Made by a program: the position numbers and the translations under genes. A stretch of 60,000 bases of DNA from Branchiostoma floridae (lineage: Eukaryota > Chordata > Leptocardii > Amphioxiformes > Branchiostomatidae). Location of the stretch: assembly GCF_000003815.2 (NCBI RefSeq), contig NC_049991.1:13747685-13807684 (forward strand), given 5' to 3'. Below are positions 50,501 to 60,000 of this stretch, in pieces. The notes under the pieces were generated by a model that made no database searches, had not been told where the DNA came from, and was given only the letters and a program-made list of their open reading frames with translations. Position 1 is the stretch's first letter. Every line of letters begins with the position of its first letter.

Positions 50501-53500
50501 AGTCAATATTTTCGTACCAAGCCTTGGGCACACATTCACACATGACGACATGGTACACACGTCTATCATGGGACTCAGTGTGTGTATTGTGAACGTTATT
50601 TGGGTCATCAAAGAATGGATATTTGTAAAAAAAAAAAAAAGTCCAATAGGTATCAGCCCGTTTCTATCTTTTCGTTCGCAATTATCTGTCCATGACAATG
50701 CCCATTTTCCTGTAACTTGTAAGCTAAAGACCGCTATTCAATTTCCTGTTTTAACACAAGTTGCTTGCGTGAGTGCTTCCTTCCCAAATGTCCTACGTGT
50801 AGTGAACACGAATAGACAGTGTTGCTATTCAGATTATCCGTTCCAATGTGAAGATTTGTTTCTTTTATGTTGAAGCCACAGTGCAACGTTTCAATGTGTA
50901 TACCACACGCAAAGGGCTTGCACTTGGTTCCGCAGGCATTCCATGTTGGACGATCATAAGAACTGGTCTGCGATATTTGCAGAACATCTGTGTTGCTATA
51001 CGTGAATATAAATTTTTCAAAGATTCTGTGCGGCGTATTCATTATCATTCTGCTCACGGTAGGAAATTACCGCTTCTTTGCAATAATTGCAATCTCTCCA
51101 GAAGATTATGTTTTCACATTCATTTCCAGTCGCCGTCGTCGAACTTCTGCTGCATTTGCCCTACTTTACGGGAGGAAATTTTGCGCACGGCTGAGGTATT
51201 TGTTCAAATTCCGAATCTGATAGGGAGGAAATTGTGCTTTTTGACGAAGTGTTTTACGATGGAGTCGATTGATCTTTCGCACTCACTCCTCACTACGCAC
51301 CGATCAATATTCTCGGCATTCCTGACAGTTGATCTAGAACTAGAAGTCAACACCCCAGCTCGCCAAGCGGTGTGAGAACTGCACATGCAAATCCTTCTCG
51401 CAACAGCTGTTGTTGAAGTTTTGGAAGGCGGATTTACTTCTGAAGCAATCCATAGATAGCGTCTGGTCGTTTGGGAGGTTCTTGTTTTCTGCTAGGGAGG
51501 AGTTTTGGCTCGGTGACGGCATCGATGTTTCCTACCGAAGTACCAGTCTAATCCGGTCGGTCGACGAGCGCGTAACATCCGAGGGTGCCCTGTGGGATTC
51601 GCGGTCCTCCCCTTCCCAATGACACGTGCCGACAACTGCAGCGGCCGTGAGAGACGATAATTTCAGGCGGGGCAGTGTTGAAGAAGAAAATTTACAAGAT
51701 AAAACAAACCGAAACGACGATCCGCTCAAGTGTCCCCACCTTTGTAGAAAACCACTCTCTATATTAATGCCATGGATAAAGCTCCGCCTCGGGGCTGAAT
51801 AAAGATGGCCTCTACAATATACACAAAGCTTGCTGGGGGACAGATCCTCCCCCAATTTAGCTTTCTACATACTTTTGTCGGTAGAGCAAATACATACCGC
51901 TGTGTCTGTTATATTTATTTCCATATCACGACCCAAAAAACAACAACAGTATTGTCTAAGAAAGTGTTGAAGGATTTTAGATCTAATTTCACTAATTGGA
52001 CGTCGCTGTTGTGTGCTCCCATGTTGACGAGTGACCGCAGACGTGTGCACACCATGCCGTTTTCTCGCAGCGACTTGTGATCGCGTTTTTTCCTCGGCAG
52101 TTGTTGACACGCGACTGTACAGTACACATCTGCACACTCCGACAGTACACCTCCATAAAACTGTCCGAACACGAAGGACTGTGTACCATTCAGAGATGAC
52201 ATGGCTAAAATAAGATACGCAGACAAAACGAGAGTTATGGGGCGGCACGTTATGTTGAGGACGTGTTTTCCAAAATGCTATTTCCAATCCTCCTCCTCTG
52301 TCCTCCATCAATTATTTTGACAACATAAAAATTCCATTAGAACGTGTGAAGAAAATATACCGAGGATTATCTTGCAGCTTTCCTTTTCCCTGTCTCAATT
52401 TGACACACAACTCTAGTTCTGTGCACATCAACATTTTGCGATGCCGTGCTGAATAATTCTCTATCGCCCGCAGGTCTGACTAACTGGGAAAGGGATTTTC
52501 TCCATTTTTCCCAACCTAGCGACAGTAAAGTCTTGGTACCAGGGGCGTTCAGACGCCCGTTTTGCCCTAATGACCTCCGTGTCCCCGGGGGGAACCCGCC
52601 GGGAGAGGTCGTTTGCCCGCAGAGTTGTCTCCGTGTCGGGCGGGCGCTCGCCGCATGCATGACGCCAGCCAACCGGAACGTTCCCGCGCGCCCTCGTGCT
52701 GATGACCCGGCCTGTCGGCAAGCGCAGGGTCGTGCGCGGAGGCTTGTCATTTTAATATTTTAAATCGGCGTATGCTTCACAAATATCCGTGCAGAAAGAC
52801 GTTAATTTTCCACCAAGAAAATGCAGATGGACATCACTAGAGACGAATACGTTTTAACAGTAGTCCATGTGAAGTTCACCATAATAACCATCAATAGATA
52901 GAATGCTGAATACTGCAAGTTACTAGTACTTTTCGAAGCACCGCCACAATCTGTTCAAACTGCATTGTGTCCATTCTCGGCTTGAAAATATTTGCAACCC
53001 CATTTGAGTCCTTTCTCTAAAGATATGGCCATCTTGGGAGAAAACGACACACAGAAAAGCCCCTTTTCCCGATAATTCTATTTCGGCGATCAAAAATATC
53101 TCATTTCCCGTCGATTATCGATCAGAAAGGATTTGTGGTTCCCAAGGCGACGGGGCGAAGTTCTCTGAATCTTGCTGTTTTGTAAGAGAAAGAAAAGCGC
53201 CCCTTGGACCCAGCTGTGGCTGCCTGACGTTATCGAACGCACTCCTACCTGAGGTAAACAGCTAAAAATAACGGTGTGGTGTCTGAAAACAGACAGGGAA
53301 CAAAAGTACCAGACCGGGAGCAGCCGACACCCGGTGACGGGATCAGATCTCCATGGAGCCGTAAACATCACGAGCACGCCTGGAAATTATATTTCTTCTT
53401 CTCCGTGAAAGGGGTCGTGCTGATGCGTTGGCGTGATTGATCTACATCGTCCTCCTGATCCTCCAAATTAGGTTTGGTGGATTTGGGACGGTTAACGGTA

Positions 53501-56500
53501 TCTTTAGGGACTGGACGAGATATCGACTCAACCCCTCGTAAACTGAATCAGCAGTCTGACTTTTCAAATCGCCGACGTAGCGGTCACTTTGTTTTGTGCA
53601 AGGAAAGTTGTGGTGGTGGTTATACATATGAGGTTGAAGCCACATTTCAGAGTCAGGTTTTCTGATACAATAGGAGGAAATCTCGCAAGTCCTCAGAAAC
53701 AGAGCAGTAATCTGAGGGTTATATAACAATGGAAAGATACTTCCTTCATCAACAGGAACTGCATACGAGAGAAGGAACAATCGGATACAATCTTCCTTCT
53801 TTGGTGGGGCGGAGAAAATGGAACACGTCCTTGTGTAATGGGCGCTGGACTAATGGGCTTTCAATGAGATTAATGTACTTTGTTGGGCTCTGAAATTAGA
53901 TTTAGGGTCTTTGTGTTTGCAAAACGCTTACATGTCTTCCGCGTCGGTCCGAAACATCCACGAGAAATGACCGTTTGATGAAGTAATAAGTGTTTCACTT
54001 GCAGGCCCGACCAAGGATTTGGTGCGAAATGCCATACAAAAGTCTCAAGGTTTGCTGAAGTCTAAGACGTATTCTGTTCCCACAGTCGCGGGCTGATATG
54101 TTTGGACTTTGTAACGGACAATGTTGTAGAAAATATGGCTAGAATTCCAAACAATTCTTCCAGAATCATGTAGGAGAAGTAGCGATCTCGAGAAGGAGAC
54201 ACAATCCTTACACAGGTAAAAGTGAGACGGGAACCGAACGTAGATAACTTTGTATTGGTAAAGGTCACATAATAACTGTTCAACTGAGGACATACATTAC
54301 GAAAAAACTCCCCTAAAAGGTCATCTTATACCATATCCAGATGCAATATGAACCGGCTGTGCGATAATCACACCCAAATAACACGAACAGTCACATATAT
54401 ACATAAACCGCGCATGTCTGGCGAAACCAGAGCCCTGACAGTCTGATAACTCGGGGCTACGGCACAAGCTTCTCAATACACGACGACATTCAGCTTTCGC
54501 AACTGTAATGTCAATTTGCCAATGGAGCAGGATGTTGTTATACAGGTTCTTAACAACAAGAGGTTAAAAAAGGATAGCAAAAACAATGGTTGAAGACCAT
54601 ATTCGAACGACTGAAATAGCACAGAACTTCATATGTCCTCGTACATTGTATTTCTGTTTCTGATGTTACATGAGGTAGTTTGCGTACCTGTGTGTCCCAA
54701 AATATACAAAAAAGTTTCCATTGACATTGTCACTAACGATAGGGCGGGAGGTGTGTTTTCACATGTGTCTCTATTGTGAGTATTGTCCCCCTTCAAAACG
54801 TACAACTACACCCAACTTCCCTTGCAAGTTGCAATACGGCGTCTTTTATGTCCCCCTGCGATTCGGAGTGGTGCACTTGAAACTGATTTATTTAAAGTTC
54901 CGGAAAACTACTCGTGTCTGGTTCCTCTCGTTTCAAGTTCTTCCTCTTTGTTTCGACAAAGTTAATGAACAACAGAGCGCTCTTCAATCGGTAGGACGGA
55001 CATGAATAGTGAGCGAATACTGAATACCATATCTTTCGTGTCGGCCGTTTTCCTTTCGCAGGCTTTCATCCAAGAGATATATTTGACACCTGGCTATACT
55101 GTTACGAGAAAATAGCTTTTCGTTTAAAAACGCGGCAAGCTTGCAACTAGGAGGGTTGAGGGCCTTATTGTGTGCCTCATTATTCGATAATGAAGCATTT
55201 TCCCCATGGCACTCGCGCGGGACACAAATAGTACTTCTCTCAGACTTCTATAAAAAGCGCCTTATTCATCACTTCAAATGTTCTCCTGGATCCTAACGAA
55301 GAAGATGTCTTGAAGGGTCTATTCATTACAAACAGCACATGTTAGTTAACGCACCTTCAGAACCATTGAAGGCGCTTGTATGGTCATATATCAACCCGCA
55401 GAAGGTGCTAATGAATTTTCTACCACTGAAGCCATGGAGCGGTGTGCATTTACTACAGACTGCACTCCGTGTGGTTTTATCCAGAATAATTCCCAAGCAA
55501 CGGTTCGTTTCCAGTTGGGACAATCCAGGGATTAACGTTTGACGTCGGTCTCTAGTCCCCACATTTCTCTATTTTCTGCGCAACAAACGTGAGCGTAGTG
55601 TCGGCGAGCGGGCGCCGTCCGGGGAGGAGGGTTGAAGCAGCATGTGAAGTGTGTCATTCTTCACGATGTGTGAAAGCTGTGATTGTTTCTGTGCGCTGAC
55701 TTGTGCCATTCACACCGCCGCTACAGGCCGGCGCTGCCAACTGGGCGCTTTCAAGCGTGCACAACAATCAAATCGCGGTCACGCTGTGCCGTTTGACAAC
55801 AGCCACCCCTCGGAGAGTCCCACGGAGACCAAAAAACCGACAACCTCCAAAAGTCTCTCACAGGCATAGTTATCACACAACTCAAAAGAAAAGGCTCCAA
55901 AGCTCCTAGGATGATGTAAGGAAGTTGGAAAGTTTCCAAAGGGAAGGAACTTTGAACAGAGCGCCTGTCGGAATGCTCAGAAGAGCGTCCCATCATACCA
56001 CCGATCCCCGGACACGCAGGGGTGTGAGTGCGGCTGCTGTCACCGCCAAAATAAATAGCCCCGGGGTGTGCCCTGCGCGGTGTGGGTTGCATAGGCAACA
56101 TATGCATTTCACATGCGATCAGCCCCTTTCTTGGAGCGTTCAAAATCGCCTGCGGACTCGACTCAAATACAATGACAATAATTTTCTCGGATACCGCAAG
56201 CTTTGAACAACAACTCTGCAAAAGATCCCGTAATTTCAGCCAGCGGTTTAGCCGGACGGCGCTCGGATGCCTGGCCTTCCGCGCGCGCCCTGGCCCCAAA
56301 CCCGCCGTGCCCCAAGGCCTCTCCGGGGCTCTCCAACACGCTTGAGAATAAACATCCTCCTGTATCCCTTTGTTTTCTCAACTGGGCCTCTGGACTCCAA
56401 ACCGCCCACACCATACACGAGTGTGCAGAACACAGACCACACTTTTTTATTCCCGCCACTTTCGGTAGACTCTGGGCAAACGATATTTGGAGGGGCCACC

Positions 56501-56560
56501 GTGATGTGACATGTCGGACAGCACATCACCCTGCCTTATCGTCCCGCATATCAGCGAGGA
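47574..56560. other. About 9 kb without a recognisable gene
   Basis: Neither strand shows a splice-flanked exon with known motifs. GC-richer patches at about 52520-52750 and 56220-56340 could belong to a promoter or untranslated first exon of the minus-strand BAHCC1/TNRC18-like gene, but no motif supports this. The short open frames here change in both directions and have no compositional signal of a protein. Confidence 0.4.
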
Positions 56561-56569
56561 TCGAACCTT

Positions 56570-59500
56570 GTGCTTTCAATTAAGCAAACGAGCGAAACGC
56601 TCATCAGGGGGAATTATATTTTTCTATAAAAACAAATTCAAAAATCATGTCAAAAAAGTACCTTCTAAGTCGACTGATGCCCTCTGGGTAAAGATAGACC
56701 GTAACGTCTTAGGACTTACGAAAGATCTTTTCATATGTTCAGTTTACCTAAGCCCAAGCGCTTCTTCTACTCATAAAAATGCCGATAACCATATATTAGA
56801 CATACTAGAAGAGGAAATAAGTAGATATAGTTCAGAGGGGTTCGTCTTATTAGGGGGAGATCTAAATGCGCGTATTGGTAACCTACGTGATTACGTGGAT
56901 AGTGAAATTAACATCGACGGTTTTCCCGCCAGCTCCTCGAACCAAGTTAGTGATAGGCAATATATGGATAAGTCACCTCCAAACAAGTTTGGCCGGCTTT
57001 TGAGTGAGCTTTGCATACAAGCAGACCTCAGAATATTAAATGGCAGGGTGGCTGGGGACCTGCAAGGTAACTATACCTGTCACCAACCAAACGGTAGTAG
57101 CACGGTCGACTACATAATTTCCAGCCAATCGTTTCTGCAAAACATTTTATTATTTCAAATTCATCCGCTAACTGTCTTTTCAGATCACTGCCTGATATCA
57201 GTCTTCATTAAATCAAACACAGACCATCAAAACCAGCATGAAAAACAACAAAAGCGTAAAAGAAATCCCGCTCCAAAACGATTTCATTGGGATGATAAAT
57301 CTGCACAGAAATTCAACCACATCCTTTCTCAATCTCATTTTATCGATAGACTGAATTCACTCTCATCACAAAATACGAAGGACACAAAATCTAATGGAGA
57401 AATAGAAGCCTTTGTTTCAGAATTTAGTTCAATCCTGAGAGACGTTGGTTTCAAATCCCTATCAGTACAGATAACTAAACATAAGAAACACCCGCAGCTA
57501 CGACAAAATAAACAATGGTTTGACAAGAGTTGTAACGAACTAAAACGTGAAATAAAGAACCTAGCATATTTACTATCCAAACAACCATTTAACTCCGACA
57601 TAAGGGGAAGATATTTCAAAAGAAAGAAAGAATTTAAAAAACTGATAAAAAAGAAGAAAACAGACTTTCACAAACAAATCATGACCCAATTGTCTTCCCT
57701 CAAAGACAAAAATCCAGGCGCCTTTTGGAACTTAGTTAATAAGCTAAAACCGACGAAAACGCAAGAAAATAATCAAATCTCAGAAGAAGAGTGGTTTGAA
57801 CATTTTAGCAATTTAGACAAACTCCCTAATAATGGTACAAACGACTCTCCAATTCCGGAAAACGATCAACTAAATCCGTCGTCCTCCGCTACTAATCCAA
57901 CTGTTCTAGATTCCCCTATAACTTCAGAAGAATTATATAATGCCATTTCAAACCTCAAGAACAATAAATCGAGTGGAAATGATTTGATCTTAAATGAAAT
58001 GTTGAAATTTGGTAAATCGGTACTTCAAACGCCACTCCTGCAACTTTTTAACAATTGTCTGCAAAACGGGTATTACCCACAAGAGTGGTCCCTTAGCCAC
58101 ATTGTTCCAATTCACAAATCCGGCGACCCATCTCTCCCAGACAACTACCGCGGAATTTCCATAATTAGCTGCTTAGGTAAACTATTCTCCTCTATATTAA
58201 ACAATCGCTTAGTTAGTTATGCCGAAAACAATAGTCTTTTCAAACCCCATCAGGCAGGGTTTAGGAAGAACTTTAGAACTACAGATAATCTTTTCGTGTT
58301 AAGTACATTAGTTAGCAAGTATCTAAGTAAAAATTCCCGTCTCTTTGCATGTTTCGTAGATTTTAGTAAAGCGTTCGACTCCGTCTGGAGAAATGGCCTC
58401 CTTTACAAATTAAACAAGTTAGGTATACAGGGCAACTTTCTTCGAACTATCAAAGACATGTATTCAAAAACTACAAATCGTGTGAAATACAGTCAAGGTC
58501 TGACTGAACCTTTTGTCACAAACTGTGGTGTCAGACAGGGTTGTAATTTAAGCCCAACTTTATTCAATTTATTTTTAAGTGATATTACATCTGTCTTTGA
58601 TAATGATATGTGTAACCCCCCAACTATGTACAGTAAGCGTGTCTCTTGTCTATTGTATGCAGATGATTTAGTTCTTTTCTCTGAATCCAAACAAGGTCTA
58701 CAATGTTCTTTGAATAGACTAGAAGAATACTGTCAAACATGGCACCTAAATGTGAACCTTAGGAAAACAAAAATAATTGTTTTCACTAAGGGTGGTCGTA
58801 TACCAAAAGATGTGTATTTCATGTATAAGAACAATCCTGTTGAAATAGTGACAAACTATTGTTATTTAGGTATTGTTGTCAATTCTGCGGGTACTTTCAA
58901 GGCGAACAACAAACACTTGTACAGTAAGGGTCTGAAAGCTTTATTCGGGATAAATCAATCCCTAGACAAAGCCGATGCTCCTTTGTCTGTCAGAAACAAA
59001 GTTTTTGATACATGTGTTAAGCCCATAATTCTCTATGGATCGGAAATCTGGGGTTCTGTTAAAAGCCCCAAATCCTGTCCTATTGAAACAATACATCTAA
59101 AATTCTGTAAGCAAACCCTACACGTGCCAAGATCCACAAGTGGCCTCGCCGCTAGAGCCGAGTTAGGGAGGTTCCCCATTCATTTGGAAGCCTCCCTAAA
59201 TGCTATTAAAAACTTAATTAGACTTCGCCAGAAAGTACCAGCAGACAGTTTCCAGTCAGACGCTCTTTCTTGCCAGATAGATTTAGACAAGGCTGGAGCC
59301 AAGTGTTGGGCGTCAGGAGTTCGCCAGTCACTGGAGGAATGCGGCTATGGTTATGTATGGCATTGTCCTCTACAGCACAATACAAATTCGTCTCAAATTA
59401 TCAATTCTATCAATCAGCGTCTGAAAGACATTTATTTTCAAACTTTTCTAAGAGAGATACACAATGACAACAAAGGTGGATCCGCTAAAAACAAATTGAG

Positions 59501-60000
59501 GTCTTACAGACTGTTCAAGTCCACTTATAATGTGGAACAATACCTGGATATTGACAATATTCGGCACAGGACGGCCGTCACAAAACTACGAGTCAGTTGC
59601 CACAAATTACACATCGAAACCGGAAGACATAACCGCACTCCTCTAGAACAACGAATATGTAGATACTGCAATCTAGATAAGTTAGAAGACGAACATCATT
59701 TTGTAGTAGAATGTAGTTTGTACAAGAAAGAGAGAGCTGAACTCTACAGACTAATAGAATCCATGTTCCCCCACTTCATACAACTAAGTAATATAGACAA
59801 ATTTATATTCCTTATGAATCTAGACAAGCCTTTACTTATAAAGCATATCTGTTCTTACATTTTCAATATCACAAAGAAACGAGAAGAAGCCGAATGTACG
59901 CAGTAGAATACGATCCTTGAGTAGTGTAGATTCATTGTATCATTATATCATGTTGTATCATTTGTTGTGACCTGTACTAAACCCAGTGGGTATGAATGTA
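56570..60000 (+). mobile_element. APE-type LINE with long open endonuclease/reverse-transcriptase frame
   Basis: The frame is open up to the stop at 59904-59906 (about 1110 codons of recognisable element). The endonuclease part starts inside the domain (KRSSGGIIFFYKN), then GGDLNARIGN and SDHCLISVF, the catalytic Asp-His end of an apurinic-type endonuclease. The reverse transcriptase follows: YRGISIIS, QAGFRKN, FVDFSKAFDSV, GVRQGCNLSPTLFNLFL and LLYADDLVLFS. A C-terminal CRYC...DEHHFVVEC zinc-finger-like motif closes it. The first part of the endonuclease is missing, so the copy is 5'-truncated near 56570. The 3' UTR reaches the window edge. It is not the same family as the 16.5-kb LINE (YADD rather than FADD, with a different C-terminus). 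Confidence 0.88.

Noticed and set aside
52367-52763. GC-rich overlapping frames on both strands
   Set aside because: No known motif, no splice-flanked conservation and similar openness in three frames; this looks like base composition.
56203-56583. Overlapping frames before the LINE
   Set aside because: They overlap on both strands in a GC-rich patch, lack motifs, and the last one runs into the start of the LINE frame.

Overview
The window is animal nuclear DNA with many introns, GT/AG splice sites and dense transposable-element debris. A single gene stands for the vertebrate pair BAHCC1/TNRC18. That, with numerous small palindromic elements and CR1-like LINEs, suggests an invertebrate deuterostome, most likely a lancelet (Branchiostoma). 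The organism is an inference; nothing in the window proves it. All exon coordinates were read by eye from splice sites and checked for phase continuity.

Layout. (1) 1-3600, plus strand: the last three coding exons and 3' end of a USP1-like deubiquitinase, with a 322-bp inverted-repeat element in the preceding intron. An assembly gap follows at 3733-4481. (2) 5485-13283, plus strand: a complete 15-exon gene for a 609-residue major facilitator transporter of the ZIFL/DHA1 type, its introns filled with several MITEs. (3) 13284-13857: a convergent 3' boundary that holds an antisense fragment encoding the histone H3 tail. (4) 13852-41618, minus strand: a very large gene of the BAHCC1/TNRC18 chromatin-reader family. 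I resolve 29 coding exons, continuous in phase for 2850 codons plus stop, ending in a Tudor-like region and a C-terminal BAH domain. The first coding exon and promoter were not found. (5) 41619-56500: about 15 kb without a recognisable gene, holding a 181-bp MITE, an 881-bp mariner-like palindrome and a second gap near 47455-47573. (6) about 56570-60000, plus strand: a LINE with a long open endonuclease/reverse-transcriptase frame that runs to the window edge.

The protein genes act independently: USP1 in ubiquitin removal, the MFS protein in membrane transport, the BAHCC1/TNRC18 homologue in reading histone marks. The most unusual observations are a tandem duplication of exon edges inside the BAHCC1/TNRC18 gene that creates a potential in-frame 15-nt microexon (30767-30781), the histone H3-tail fragment, two inverted 181-bp MITE copies (one with a perfect 9-bp target duplication), and the nested mariner-like palindrome. 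No prokaryotic system, CRISPR array, tRNA or rRNA gene was seen.
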